Shown piece by piece: positions 22,357-41,429 of a DNA stretch of 64,000 nt. The stretch comes from Durusdinium trenchii (lineage: Eukaryota > Sar > Dinophyceae > Suessiales > Symbiodiniaceae). The stretch's first letter is position 1. Each line of letters opens with the position of its first letter. The notes beneath the pieces are model-generated. The model did not search any database. It was not told the origin of the DNA and was given only the letters and a program-made list of their open reading frames with translations. Location of the stretch: assembly GCA_963970005.1 (NCBI GenBank), contig CAXAMN010023695.1, forward strand, positions 1,313,205 to 1,377,204. Direction: 5' to 3'. The position numbers were made by a program, and so were the translations under genes.

Positions 22357-22618
22357 AGACACAAAAGGTGCGACCTACTCCAAACAATAAAGTGAAATTA
22401 TCCCTGTAGGAGCAAAGCTGTTTCCTTCGATTGAGACTTGGAAAGGGTCTAAGCTTTTTGTAGATTGTCCGTCTCAAGATTGTTTCGTCTTCGCTGAAGT
22501 CAAGCGTTGTAGCACTTAGTGATCTCACAACCCCCAACCAAAAAATAAAAGCACATCGAGTCAAACAAATAAAAACAAATGCCTAGATGCGGTCCCCCAG
22601 CATCGCATGCGACAAGTA

Positions 22619-22713
22619 GTGCAGACTCTTGATGAGTAAAAAGCCCAGTTGAATGGAAAAAAACCTGATCAATATGGATGCTTTATGGGGCTTTATGAAA
22701 CAAGAGTCTACAC
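22619..22713. mobile_element. TGTAGACTCTTGATT-family element, copy 2
   Basis: Left end CAGACTCTTGATGAGTAAAA, right end CTTTATGAAACAAGAGTCTAC; the arms are inverted repeats. About 95 bp, no open frame of note. Confidence 0.75.
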
Positions 22714-22779
22714 TGGAATATACTGGAATCATCAGGTTCCCTCAAAAGGACTCAACACGTGAGGGACTCTTCAGGGTCT

Positions 22780-23000
22780 ACGACTCCGCATCCCCCCAAC
22801 GACTCGGCTTCTCTTCGGGATCAAACGCAATGGAACCATGACTCCCACGGTCTCTGAGCCCTCCTGGCACGAGCTCTGTCCGCTCTGAGCTCCATGTTCC
22901 GCAACGGAACTGCACGTGGACAGCGGCACGGAACTTCTGCGAAAAACCAGCACGGGCGCCTTGTAGAACCACCCGAACCAAAAGATCTCCCGAGCGCAAA
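22780..23000 (-). CDS. Unidentified coding exon(s)
   Basis: After AG|G acceptors near 23003 and 22960 the minus strand reads FRAAVHVQFRCGTWSSERTE, then LVPGGLRDRGSHGSIAFDPE. Alternative frames are also open, so the reading is tentative. The V-x-F..T..GE-like pattern faintly recalls carbohydrate-binding beta-sandwich modules, but I would not assign one. Confidence 0.35.
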
Positions 23001-23129
23001 GCAAGACCTCAGAGCTTGGACGCTCGTCAATCCCAAAGGATCCATTCCAGACGTTCCATGTACGACATATCTACGCTATCCTGCACTGGACGTCCTGCAG
23101 TGTTCCCAGTGTTGGACCCTGAGTTCACG

Positions 23130-23850
23130 TCACATCTAGAGCGGTAAAAGTAAGCCTGAACTTAACTACCAAGTGGGTGATGGAAGGGTTCCGGGGTTCC
23201 AGGTGATTATTGAGCTTAAAGGCAACACCTTTGGAACTCCTGTTAGGCAACTCCTCCTCCCTTGGACCCCAAAAAACAGCATGCCGAGGAGCCACACACA
23301 AGGGCCCGGGCACCGCACCAAGTCCTTGCCTTGGTCGATCGTCAAAAGAAACAGAAAAGCATGCTGGCTGGGTGCCTCCCTTCAGCCAAGGAGGTTTGGG
23401 TGCGTGCATCTCATCCAATAAAAGTGGATATCCTTCGTAGGGACCGGCAGACCTTCTGGCAATGGCTTGCGGAAGAGCGGAAGATCGGGTGAGGAACATC
23501 CCCAGGTTTAGCCCATCTGATGGTGCAAACCCAAAATGGATGTCCTGGACCGTCGTAACTGATTTGGCGTTGCCTGGGTCAACCAACCTTCTTCTCTGTA
23601 AAACATGGACTTCAGAGTGAACCAGGCTGTATTCCAAATGCACTTGATCATTAATAACTCATAATCTGGACACCTGGAGCACTTGATGACCCGAACATAC
23701 GCACCAGCCTGATCTTCGAACATCTTTGAACCATCATTCACCTCTTCCAAGATGGAAGTGCATGCTTGACACACCATCTCGTCAAGGGACGCCTGGCCCA
23801 AGGCGATCAGCAAGAGGGTGCCAAGGCCCAGGAGACGAAACACCAAGCCT
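23130..23850 (-). CDS. Unidentified gene with hydrophobic N-terminal segment and Cys-x-x-Cys
   Basis: An exon starting after GCAG|G near 23850 encodes LVFRLLGLGTLLLIALGQAS, then LDEMVCQACTSILEEVNDG. This is a hydrophobic stretch followed by a helix with CQAC, as in secreted saposin-like proteins (inference). No ATG lies in this exon, so an upstream first exon is required. Further minus-strand coding follows at about 23290-23560 (NLGMFLTRSSALPQAIARRS and GPYEGYPLLLDEMHAP). The joints are not resolved. Confidence 0.4.
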
Positions 23851-23989
23851 GCAACCAAACACGAAATCAGATCATCAGGTCTTTGAGCAATGTTTGGTGT
23901 TCAAAGTTCTACTAGTTCTACTAGGATTCTACTAGTGATGCTTTTGAGAATTCCAGCTAACAGCTAACAGTTAGTTAGAACCTTCACTT

Positions 23990-24240
23990 GATGCATCATG
24001 ATGCATCCACCCTCCGCACAGCGCAGCATCTTCTTCCCACACACCGTGTCGCCTGCAGCCAACCTCGAACCCAGCGGCACCGCCAGCATGGCGAGCGCGG
24101 CCGAGACGTTGGCCAAGGCCAAGGCGGAGGACTGCGAGCGCGGGCGAGGGCGACGAGGTGGTGGCCGGGCCTGGGGAGGCCCAGGCAGCGGAGGCGTGGC
24201 CCAGGCACGTGCTTCATGTGTTGTTTCCTTTAATTGAATC
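23990..24240 (-). CDS. Unidentified exon with hydrophobic segment
   Basis: Minus strand reads ALALANVSAALAMLAVPLGS, then RLAAGDTVCGKKMLRCAEGG: an Ala-rich, membrane-like stretch. It may be a signal or targeting exon of a neighbouring gene. Proline/arginine-rich sequence precedes it. Not recognised. Confidence 0.35.
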
Positions 24241-24954
24241 AACAACACCCATGTCAAAACCCATGAAGCACCCATGTTTCAGTCGTCATGTTGTTTTCAT
24301 GTGTTGTTTCCGTATTTTGAGAGGATTTAATGTCAATGCATGTCAATGGAGTGGCGCATGCCAAGATATGGTGAAAAACGTTTGTTTGTGGATACGTTAG
24401 AGCTGCACACCCTGGGGTCCACATAGATCCTCACAAGTTCAATAGCCATCTGTCCCCTCCTGTTCTCGCCTGGATTGAGCCATCGATGATGGAAATGCCA
24501 CCTTGGAGGTCTGATCAAGTCAGGAAATCAGGACTGATCAATCCTTTTTCACGCATCAATCAAAGAATCAAACACTAGGGCCATAGGGATCCCCATGAGG
24601 CGTTCTCGCTCGTGAGATGCTCGGAGTCCGGGACGGGAAGAGCTTAGCTCGTGAGGACTCTTGCTGAACCCAAGACACTGGTCATGAAGAAGTCCAGAGT
24701 GTAAATCAGGGTCCAGCACACAGCCTCACTGCCGCGGGGCACCCTAGGAAATTGCACCCAGCCCAACCAAGGTTTCACAGGGCTGGAAATTAAAACAGTG
24801 CAGGTGGCACCATAGCCTTCTCACTTCTGATCAGTGTGGGAAAAAAAGAACACATCCAAAACCCATCACTCCTGGATGGAATCCCATCTCGAGCACCTCT
24901 TGGGGAAAGGCGGCTCCTATTTTCTCCTAGTGTCTTTCTTGCCTCCTTTGCCTT

Positions 24955-25115
24955 ATCAACTCGACTTCGTCGCCGCCGAGGCCTCCGATGAATCAAATCA
25001 GGTTCGATCCACACCAAGCGGCTGTGACCGCCAACGCCACGCGGTAGATCACCACCTTCCGAGCCGCTTGCGGTGGAGGCAAGCGCACCGGCGGGGTGGG
25101 GCGCAAAAGAGTCAT
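24955..25115 (-). CDS. Unidentified exon with possible membrane segment
   Basis: One minus-strand frame gives RKVVIYRVALAVTAAWCGSN, a plausible single membrane span, after a proline-rich stretch. A second frame is also open, so coding status is uncertain. Confidence 0.3.
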
Positions 25116-25329
25116 CCAACAAAGGTGGGTGCAGCTGACAGTCAATTCACCCTGAAGGAGGATTGATCCAAGCAAAATGGACTCGATTCAGCCGTGCCTC
25201 TGCTAAGCTGGCCCAAATTGACCGGAACTCAAAGACCCTCAAACGATCTTCAGTTGCACACTTTGGGCTTTGAATTTCAGCTCTCCCAAAATTAAGGGTA
25301 TCTGTAGCAGTTGGAGATGGACAATGAAA

Positions 25330-25705
25330 CACTTACGTAAAGCGTACTGTATTCCTTTGAGGCGCCTGTACCCAGGACCTTCGCTACATGACTGAATTCA
25401 AACTCGGCAGGAACATCATGGAACATCTTCCAGGGACTTGCTTCCAGGCATGAAGGAAGATTCCAGGACATAAAGGGGCATCCTATATGAAGGGACTTCC
25501 TACTATATCTTTCCCGAAATTTCCTACCCAGGAAGACTCTGGATTCCCGCCATCCACAAGCTTCAAACTTGCCCCATCCACCCGCTGCCTGGGCCTGCTC
25601 CTCAGGAGTGGGTCCGCCCCCGCCGCCGCCGCCCGCGCGGCCCGGCTTCCCCACGAAGTCAGAGGACAAATCCTGGTGGCGCCGGGTGGCGGCAGCCAGG
25701 GGTTG
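25330..25705 (-). CDS. Unidentified coding exons
   Basis: About 25560-25705 reads MNQPLAAATRRHQDLSSDF then a Gly run and TPEEQAQAAGGW, starting at an ATG. About 25340-25440 reads FSHVAKVLGTGASKEYS, which resembles the start of a protein-kinase glycine loop (VLGTGAS). The kinase reading is only a suggestion, because the following strand is not seen. Confidence 0.35.
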
Positions 25706-26162
25706 GTTCATAGCACCCCAGCTTTCTTCGACAAGCAGTAGGATTGTTTCACGGCAACTCTAGTTAGCCAGGATGGATACTGACTATGGAAGTGCTACAT
25801 TTACACTTTTGTGATCTTCACCTGTTGTGGGGTTAGTCTGCCGCTGTCCTCTATCTGTTTGGGCTGCATGTGAGGAAAACACGATTCAAACAACATACCT
25901 CGAAGACTCTTCAACACAATGGTTGTTCCACATATATGTTGTATACTGTATACTTTTCGCATGTATGCCGGTCGGAGACAGTTCTTTGCACGATTCAGGA
26001 CATAGATGGCAACATTTGAACAATTCGCGTCATCTGTGCGTGAGGCTCCAAAATAGTCTCACCAGGCTTGGAACGTTCTGAAGACATCCCGCATCAACAA
26101 AGTAACAAATCCATACAGTAAATCTTCTCAGTTTCCTCAATTACAGCTATCAGTAAAGCACT

Positions 26163-26330
26163 TCAAAGAAATTCATACTCAACCGCGTCAGCCACACCGT
26201 CCTTGGCCACAGGTACTGTGGAGCTGGCACGCAACAAGGGTGTTCTGGGGGACACCGTTGCGCGCGGTGTGAGAGGCACCTTGGAAGCTGCCAGCATCTT
26301 GATGGAAGACATCTGGAAAACCACGTGAAG
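26163..26330 (-). CDS. Short unidentified protein or last exon
   Basis: Minus strand reads MSSIKMLAASKVPLTPRAT, then Ser/Pro/Arg-rich sequence ending KDGVADAVEYEFL and TGA at 26163. An AAG|GTG acceptor-like site lies inside. It could be a plastid-targeting peptide or a C-terminal exon. Confidence 0.35.
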   Translation of the reverse strand, partial: LHVVFQMSSIKMLAASKVPLTPRATVSPRTPLLRASSTVPVAKDGVADAVEYEFL

Positions 26331-27387
26331 AATAACCTGATGGATGGCTTTGGGAGCCACAATCGTGCAAGAAAAACAGTGAAAACCTGAGCAACTTTGA
26401 AGCAATTCTTCAGTGGGCAAGTGCAAAGAGATTGGCCCAGGGCCCGCATCTAGAACAGCTAGCAGCTAGCATTTACCAGGTTCCGCCTGAAGTTTCTCCA
26501 ATGCAAGAGAGGCCAAACGTGTCCGGTCCTTTCGCTGAATGCACCCCTACAAACAACATGTGGCGTGGTGGAAACTCATGCTCCAAGGGTTCGCAGATTT
26601 TGCTGCCCAAGGCTGCGTTTCTCTGGGGGAGGCATATGCAACTCAAATCAAAATATGTTGACTTATATTGGTTCATGCCAATGGGTTGCAAAATGGGATG
26701 AGGAAATAGAAGGCATGGCTACAGTATATGTATCTGCGTTGCTCCACCCAGGCCCGGGAAAACCAACTCTGGGGCTAGGGGTTTTGATGCTTTGGAATCC
26801 TGAGCCTGTTTTGTTCAGAACCTGCCTGCTGACATCCTCCCAAATTGAGCCCTCTGTTGATGAGGCTTTTCATATCTGTATACATAGTTATATACAAAAA
26901 TATATACATAGTTATCTGTATACACAGTTATATATATTATACAAAAACACCTGCATATCTGTTCATGATGGATTCTGCAGGTCCAAGCTTCTGAACGTCT
27001 GGATGCCGCCCTTCTTTTCAGTGCCTCTGGACCCCGGAACCGGTCAAGTCACAAAGCATTGGCTGCCTCCCACAGCAGCCACCTTGGTCGCACACGTTGT
27101 TTTGAGAACCAGGTCACTTGCAAAACATGGCTCTCACCAGGTCACTAGGTCCCTGAAATGATCATGGCTACACTTGCATGGCCCTGATTTCGGATGACCA
27201 TAACATCTATCCGCCTGTCCAATTTTTGAAGAGAGTTGAAGACACCTCCTGCTTTTCAGGAAGATTTGAGCGTCTCTTTCACCCGCTCCCTCCGCCCGCG
27301 AAAACCGCTTGCCCTCGATCGTTCACCCCACTCTCTTGAAGTCGTCAATTGACCAACCTTGAGAGCCGAAAGACCTGATGATCCTGA

Positions 27388-27489
27388 TGTAGACTCTTGA
27401 TTCATAAAACCTCCCCAAACATCCCCAGACATGGATGATAAGGCCTCGCCAGCCTGGGGGGGAGTTGAAAGATCATCAAGAGTCTCCAT
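27388..27489. mobile_element. TGTAGACTCTTGATT-family element, copy 3
   Basis: Left arm TGTAGACTCTTGATTCATAA followed by a C-rich block; right arm ATCATCAAGAGTCTCCA preceded by a G run. About 102 bp. It abuts the exon-like sequence to its right. Confidence 0.75.
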
Positions 27490-27608
27490 TCTTCCTCCAA
27501 CGCACGTTTCAAACCAACTCTCTCCACGCCACTGCAGCCACTGCAGCCGCCACAAGCTTCCGCGGCCGCATCGACCGGCATGGCCCGCGCATCGACCGGC
27601 GCGGACAC
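27490..27608 (-). CDS. Unidentified exon beside inverted-repeat element
   Basis: Minus strand reads DARAMPVDAAAEACGGCSG, then CSGVERVGLKRALEEEWR, and runs into the right arm of the element at 27388-27489. The frame through the element is probably not coding. Confidence 0.3.
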
Positions 27609-27669
27609 GTGGCCTCCAACCTAATGGCGATGGCCTCCCAAAGACCTGTGGAGCTGAAGTCAGGTAAAG

Positions 27670-28920
27670 CGGGGAAGTTCTTAGATGGACGGTGTTTTCT
27701 TAAGCAACATGTCCCTTTCTGGGCTCTTTGGGAGAGCGGATCGCTACCCCACAAATATTGCAGCTATTCAATGTTGCATAACTATATATAAATAAGTAAT
27801 GTGCATGATCTTCAGGGTTTGGGGTCCAAATTCGCCCCCAATCCGCAAGCATGAAGTGGATATCGGATAATCTAGTATGGTTTGAAGCTTTCTACATGAT
27901 GCTCGAAGCGCAAGCAAGGGTGTGGACGCTCTGTTTCGCTACTGTTGCTGCAGTACAATATGGCATGTAACGTTCAGGTTCTATCGAAGTTGGGACCAAA
28001 CATGACCACACTGTTCATTGATTCGCTTGCTCTTTTCATTGCTGGTTTAAAACATCGCATAATCTCACAGTGATGTTGAGCGCAAAGAAACAAAAACATG
28101 ACCGGCCCACACTCTACTAATTAGGGCCTATATAGTAGCTCTGCTAAGGCCGACGAGGCCGAGGCGGCTGGGAGCTCTGAGCGTTGTCGTTGACACAAGA
28201 CTGCTTGCTGCAGTAAAAAAACTCACATGGACCCGGGTCGAATGGCACCCGGGTCGTCCGACGGTTGTCCTCGAACGCTGCACCAGTGGTTTTTTACAGG
28301 GGCCGCCTTCAGGGGGTGACACACTAAGGCTCATCAGGGCACACCTGGCACACCTGATATCAGGATTAATGATTACTGATTACTGTGATGATCCATTTAT
28401 CCTCTGCATTCCTCTCATCTCTTCATGTCTATTTCTATGACTGTGGGTACCCAACTCGACCCTACAGAATCTCTTCCGCTCACATTCACCCCCGCGCCAC
28501 CCAAAACCCCTTGAAGAGGCTCCGACGGCCTCGCCTCGGGTGGTGACAATGCCGATGCGGGGCAAAAACACAAACACACACATGCCCCTTATCCATGTGG
28601 CGTTGCTGTGAGAAAACGCTCGGCATCTCACTCTGTGCCAAAACATGCCAAAGTTGTAAAGAGCATGCACACACACACACAAAGAACATCCCCATGAGCA
28701 ACTACGCTCTGTGCCGAAACTCGCCATCGATGAAATGATATGAAATGGAATGTCAATTTCCATTTCCTTATTTACGCCTTGAAGTTCGTCTTCGTCCTGC
28801 CGTAGGGGGTTCAATCTCAAAGTCAAATCCAAATTATATATCGCGCACGCTTCGGACGGGTCGAGTCCGAGATGAGGCACTCAGCATAGCAGAGTGGCCC
28901 CAACATCAAATCCAAATCAT
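27670..28920. other. No gene recognised
   Basis: I see only low-complexity open frames, a short CA run near 28670 and AT-rich stretches. No family motif on either strand. Probably intron or intergenic. Confidence 0.45.
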
Positions 28921-29079
28921 GCTCTGGCGTTTGCTGATCCTCTTTCCCCAAACCGGCACGTCGCTGAGATGCCCTGGCGGTCGGTGTCCACCAGCTCCTG
29001 CGGTGGTCGCGAATAAAAGGCCGGTTGCCGTATACGTCTGTTGAGCTAAGAGTGGCCGCATTTTTGGAGGAAACGAGAA

Positions 29080-29145
29080 GCTAGCAGGTTGGAGGCCATC
29101 GCTGCTAGGGTGGAGGCCATCGCTACTAGCAAGAAGCTACTAGTA
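29080..29145. repeat. GGAGGCCATCGCTACTAGCA-type minisatellite
   Basis: Units GGAGGCCATCGCTGCTAG and GGAGGCCATCGCTACTAG, then AAGAAGCTACTAGTAACAAG. Same family as at 19.7 and 34.1 kb; here the repeat reads EAIA on the plus strand, opposite to the copy at 19.7 kb. Confidence 0.7.
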
Positions 29146-29599
29146 ACAAGGGACCTGCTGCTCGCAATGCTTGTTGGATTCTTTTGCTGTGCGAACGGGC
29201 CAGCGGGTCGTGGGGGAATGGACCAAGTTCTAAACGACGTGCTTTTTCACGCATCAACCAGGAACTCGAGATCCAATTTTAAACAGACTGGTTGAGGTGG
29301 ACCCCCCAAAAGCAAAAGGAATTGAACTTGCTTACATGAACGGAAATACTCGAAAAGGATTTAAGGTCTTTTTGAAATCACCATGATAAGCGATGTTTAA
29401 AGGTCATTGAAGACATGCAATGCTGTTCAAGGGGGAAGGGCACTGAAGGCACTACCTTCGGCTCGAGAAACGCACAACCAGTTACACGCATAGCTTTTGC
29501 AAAAGAAATGAACTAATGGCTGTAGTTGGAGGCCATCGCTATTGGCTACTGGGTTGGATCTCTACAGTGATCTCTCTATATATATAAAAGCCCGAAACA

Positions 29600-29905
29600 G
29601 GGTTGCAGGTTGCTGGGCGAGGGGCCTTGGAGCGGCGCAGTGCCTCCCAAAGGAAAATATGCAATCTGCTTTTTACTAAGGCAACAGTTAAACAAACAGT
29701 CAAGAAGCCACCAAAAGCCATTTCAAGCCTCCCCAGAACAAGGCCCCCCATATTTCCAGCTATGAAATGAGAGTATGCAAGTAACATCATCCCTTGAGGT
29801 TTCCGACATGGTGGTTGGTGTGTCTAGCAGGCATCTGCTCTGTGAAGCTGTCTCAGTGGCCATACGCACCCTGTCATAGCCATTTTTAGATGCGTCTGGG
29901 CGCAT
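29600..29905 (-). CDS. Unidentified exon with membrane segments
   Basis: Minus strand reads HFIAGNMGGLVLGRLEMAFG, then GFLTVCLTVALVKSRLHIF and LWEALRRSKAPRP. One or two hydrophobic segments suggest a membrane protein. No family recognised. Confidence 0.4.
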
Positions 29906-30024
29906 CTATACATATATATATATATACCGGACCCTTTTGTTTTCATCATCATCACAGTCATCCCAAATATGTCGAAGCTTAAGACCTAACCTAGAGGTCT
30001 AATTATTAGTTTAGCTTCTTGGCT

Positions 30025-30140
30025 CATCCCATCGACCATAGGAACAATGCCCCTCCATCGACCACGAGATTTCCACATCAGCCACCTTGGGCACCGTGTC
30101 ATCCACGTCGGCGCGGCCCACCTGCGGGGATTCCCACCGG
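30025..30140 (-). CDS. Unidentified coding exon
   Basis: After CGCAG|GTGGGC near 30126 the minus strand reads VGRADVDDTVPKVADVEISW, then SMEGHCS. The acceptor and acidic/Val-rich composition look genuine. Another stretch near 30370-30470 (RPRWFPTTQWRSDKNG) may be another exon of the same gene, upstream of it. Confidence 0.4.
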
Positions 30141-30756
30141 CATCTGGCGGTGGAGGAATCAGGGATTCCCGGCAAGCACCGTGTGACAACGAAGGGAACA
30201 CCAAATGTCCAGGTGGGATCATTAGTTTCATCTCTGGGTCTTTTTTGGGGGGTATTGCGTGGAAGAGTTGAATCATGGTGAATCGTTCCTTGGACTAGTG
30301 ACTAGAAAAAAGAACACACAGCAGAAGATGGAAGTTGGCAAAAGATGAGATCATGCAATTTGATGAACTTGCTGGGAGGTCAGTGCCATTCTTGTCGGAC
30401 CTCCACTGCGTTGTAGGGAACCACCGGGGCCGGCCGGTACCGGGCCGTCGGTGGGGACCAATCGGTCCAGTCACGCGCGAGGCAGGAACTGTTCGCCGCT
30501 GTTAGCCGTTAGCCAGTCTGAATGATGATGGTGGACGACACAAAAGAAGTCATGACACGTTCACATCCTTGCAGTGCGCGGGGGGGAGTCACTCACGACT
30601 TTAGGGGAGTCCAAGAAAGCTCCCGGAGTTCACTTGTCCCATGCTCTGCCACAGCAATCTGTATCCTCTATCCATTTGCATCCAAACCTCTATGTATGAG
30701 GTGCACAAGAAAAAGAAGTTGAAACAAATCTACATGAACATGAATGAAGAGAGAGA

Positions 30757-30757
30757 A

Positions 30758-30835
<78 letters not shown>

Positions 30836-30932
30836 CCAGGCAGCCAGGCAGCCAGGCAGCCAGGCAGCCAGGCAGCCAGGCAGACAGGCAGACAGGCAGA
30901 CAGGCAGACAGACAGACAGAGAGAGAGAGAGA
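30757..30932. repeat. CAGA/CAGG/CAGC tetranucleotide microsatellite
   Basis: About 44 tandem 4-bp units in ordered blocks: CAGA, then CAGG, then alternating CAGC/CAGG, then CAGA/CAGG, then CAGA, ending in GA repeats. It creates long false open frames (RQTD, QAGR and the like) on both strands. Confidence 0.95.
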
Positions 30933-31089
30933 TTTGTTTAAGAGGTATGTGTTCTCGATGGTGAAACATTCCGGCGATGGCCTCGCCTCATAGCATCTGG
31001 GTGGCTTGATCTGCCGCAGGTTCTCCTGGCGCCTCCGGCAACTCTCCCAAGAACGGTTTGAAGACATCACTAGAAACAGCACGACCCAG

Positions 31090-32600
31090 TTCGGGTGGCT
31101 ATTGGAAGGACCAATTTGACAACATTTAATACATAGTGACTATAAAACACCCCTTCCATGGTGCAGGAAAAGATTATATACTCAATCCGCTACACCAAGT
31201 GACAGGGGAGATGATTTTGGTCTGATTCATGTGCAGCCTAGTGAGGACTCCTGAGGACTCCGCATCATCATCTTCGTGGCATGGCGGTAACCCTCAAAGG
31301 TTTCAAGTGAAACATTCTATAACCACTCGCCCAAGCACTTATGCCTACATTGGGCTGGGAAACCTCAACAGGCCGATGGCTGGAAGGTCATTCGCACCAA
31401 TTGCACAAACCCTTTCAATGTCTTGGATGTGTATCCGTATCCAACCAGTTGCGTTCTGCGCCATCCACTATGAAGTGCCGAACTCAAACATCACCAGCAT
31501 GAGATCTGCGTTTCTGCATTTACCAAGGCTTCAACCACCAGTGGGCGTTTTCAGAAATAGTCCTCTCCAGTGAATCCAGACATATCGACAAGAACTGACC
31601 CAGTTCTTGCTCTTCACAGTCATGACATCACCACCTCGTCGAGCCGGTCGCAAGATCGATGGAGCCCCGGCAGGACGGCGGTCTGGCGCCGGCGCGCCTG
31701 GGTACCAAGTAGTGGCCACCCTCTGCGCCGTTGGGCCGCGGCTGTGCTAGAGGTCCTTCAGCAAAGGGCCTCCTGCAAAGGGTGGCGACCGTGGGGAGCC
31801 GTGGGCGGACGAACAGAAGAAGTTGGAGGGAAACATGTATACTGAAAGTTGGGAGACCAACATTGGAGGGATTTCCCAAAAACTACTCGTACAAAAAACA
31901 CGTAGCTTGTTGCTTCTACTTCTTGAAGAAACACCTCCGCACCCGCTCCTCTGAAAATGGTGAGGTGCGATCTCCACCGCCGGCGACGGTGGCCTGAGAA
32001 AAGGACCGAACATGGCACTCCAACGGTTGAAAAGGGATAGCTCTAAAGGATTTATATAAGGATTTGGATATTTTTGATGGTTTTGTAATTTGTTCTCTTT
32101 AGGCTTGGTTGGTTTGTTTCGATTTGCTGCTGGGCAGGCTGGGGTTGGGGCGGCAGCGCCTGTGCCCGAAGGATGGAAACTTCCTCGCATGCAGCTTTGC
32201 TCCCTCTTTCTTCCTTACGCTTCCTTATGCCATATGCCTCCTCCGTATTAAAGAAACGAACCAAGCAAAAGAAGCTAGATAAACCTGGATAATGAAAACA
32301 GGGAGAAAAGGAAAAAGCAGAACAGCTAAGAAGCAGAAAGGAAGAAAAGAAAAGGAGAATGCAAAAAAAATAAGCAGAAGGTAGAGAAGCAAAGAACAAG
32401 CAAAAAAGCAATCAAAAACCAAAGCGGAAAAACGAAACCGAGGAAGCAAAAAGAAACAAGAAACTGCCGACTTAGACTTAGATGATGGACTTGGGACTTC
32501 TGCCTCTCTAGGTCTAGGTTGGTACCAAACAACCCCCTTAACAAAACATACTAAAGGACCGGTGCGCTCGGTCCGGTGCCTGGATGTAGAGTCCCATGGT
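31090..32600. other. No gene recognised
   Basis: Long AT/purine-rich stretches (A/G-rich around 32280-32470) give basic or phenylalanine-rich false frames. A short frame near 31620-31750 is open on both strands. I find no convincing exon. Confidence 0.4.
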
Positions 32601-32605
32601 CCATG

Positions 32606-32670
32606 GGGGGGGGGGGGGGGGGGGGGGGGATCGGAAGGGGGGGCGGCGGGGGGGGGGGGGGGGGGGGGGC
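32606..32670. repeat. Poly-G tract
   Basis: Two long G homopolymer runs separated by a few bases. Length and exact sequence in such a tract are unreliable in most assemblies. Confidence 0.9.
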
Positions 32671-32799
32671 AGAGGGGCCTATCAGAAGGGTCGGCGCAAG
32701 GAAACTCCCAAGGCAATGCAACTGCCGGGACCCTATCACTGAAATCGTTCACCAAGTCATTTGGATCCTTCACATGATCGTTCACATCCCTCAGCTCTC

Positions 32800-32940
32800 A
32801 CCATCTCTCCCCGTCGAGATCGACGGCTTGTGTTCAACGACTCGAGTCTGGTCGGCGGAAAAAGGCGGCACAAGAAGAGCCTCGTCGATCGAAGAATCAC
32901 GGAGGATCCGACTCGCAGAAAGGGAAGACCCCTGAAGTGT
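32800..32940 (-). CDS. Unidentified coding exon
   Basis: Minus strand reads SLSASRILRDSSIDEALLVP, then PFSADQTRVVEHKPSISTG, to a stop near 32800. No stops in between, and a mixed hydrophilic composition. It may be a last exon. Not recognised. Confidence 0.4.
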
Positions 32941-32956
32941 CGTTGGACGTCCTTTT

Positions 32957-33054
32957 CCCAGACACGACTAATGGGACTGGTAATGACAATACATACATTG
33001 GGGTGGTTTCAGGGGTCAATGTAGGCATATATACCATACATGGAGTGTCTGGGT
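32957..33054. mobile_element. ACCCAGACACTCCATG-family element, copy 2
   Basis: Starts CCCAGACACGACTAATGGGA and ends ACATGGAGTGTCTGGG, forming inverted ends. Shares GGGACTGGTA and TTTCAGGGGTCAATGT blocks with other copies. About 98 bp. Confidence 0.7.
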
Positions 33055-33059
33055 TTTAA

Positions 33060-33400
33060 GAGGACTTTGATGTAGAGATGCCACGCTGGTGCAGGTGATG
33101 GACCGGACCACCAGGTGGTCCATGTCCTTCCACGTCCGCACCGTCGTGCCAAGCACGGACTGAGACTTTCTGACTTTCCCTAACTTGAAACAAAAGATCT
33201 CCACCAACTGCTCTCCCAACCACCAACTGCTACATAGTGCCAACCCACTGCTCTCGGTCTCTTTTGCCACCAGTGTCGCCCAGATGGTCTGGCTTGAAAC
33301 GCATTTCACGCCCATATGGACCATCCATGCCATGCTACGCGGAAAATCGGTCGAGCGGACTAGCAAATCGAACATGAACCTACGCGAGCGGCTGCAGTAA
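33060..33400 (-). CDS. Unidentified coding exon(s)
   Basis: Minus strand is open through RFMFDLLVRSTDFPRSMAWM, then QLVEIFCFKLGKVRK and SVLGTTVRTWKDMDHLVVRS. Parts look coding, but boundaries and family are unknown. Confidence 0.35.
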
Positions 33401-34049
33401 AAAGTGCATGATACAAAGTGAGGCTGATGTGGGGAAGACACTGCAGGAAATAAGGCGCACGCATTTAGAAAAGAAAACGAACACCATATCACTGACAGTC
33501 AATGTGACTGTTGTCTATTTCATGGCGACTGTCGCCGCCGGATCATATAAGTTATATATAACAAATTCATGCCCCACCTGACCTGGTCCCCATGGCACGA
33601 TCTGCGTACCTCACCCCATCCATGGGACTGGAAGAGTTATCTATATACCTTTACCATCCTTTACCACTACCTTTACCGTTAGACCCATCCATCTGGTCGT
33701 TCAACTCCTCACAGGTCGCATCCTGTGCAAGCCAATCGCCGCTGTTTGGTGGCTTTTCATCCTGCTTTCACCCACTCCGTGGCTCCCTAAGCCCACATGG
33801 AACCTGAAAACCACTAGGGTTGTAGAGGAAACTTCTCTTCCAAACTTCATGTGAATCTTCCTGGGTGTTGTTTTGCGCCCCAACACACGATCTGTCTGGG
33901 ACTGGCAACTTCATGCCACCCCGTTGACCACTTCAATCACCCCCAAGTAGCAAATAGACCAGTCCGGTTGCGTTTGATATTTGCTGGTTGCTTGAGGAAG
34001 GTGCACAACGGCACCACGGAGTCATTGTGTCATACTCTATATTATTTTT

Positions 34050-34110
34050 TAGGTACAAGAAGCTACTAGTAACAAGGCACCTGACTACTATAGTAACAAG
34101 AAGCCAAATG
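34050..34110. repeat. Partial GGAGGCCATCGCTACTAGCA-type repeat
   Basis: Contains ACAAGAAGCTACTAGTAACA and a second diverged unit. Lies just 3' of the FNR stop codon. Confidence 0.6.
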
Positions 34111-34209
34111 TTTATAATTGTGTAATATACTATTAATATGTTTCTATTTTAACATATGTTATCTGCCTTTTACCCTCCATCGCTCGCGTGGGAGAACCGA
34201 AAAAGGGGC

Positions 34210-41422
<7,213 letters not shown>

Positions 41423-41429
41423 GGTATCA

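Noticed and set aside
30690..31080. Long Cys/Leu/Pro-rich and Arg/Gln-rich open frames
   Set aside because: They are readings of the CAGA/CAGG array; a 4-bp unit leaves all frames open.
32225..32785. Open frame with poly-Pro and a Phe-rich tail on the minus strand
   Set aside because: The proline run is the poly-G tract and the tail is the A/G-rich stretch; no family motif.
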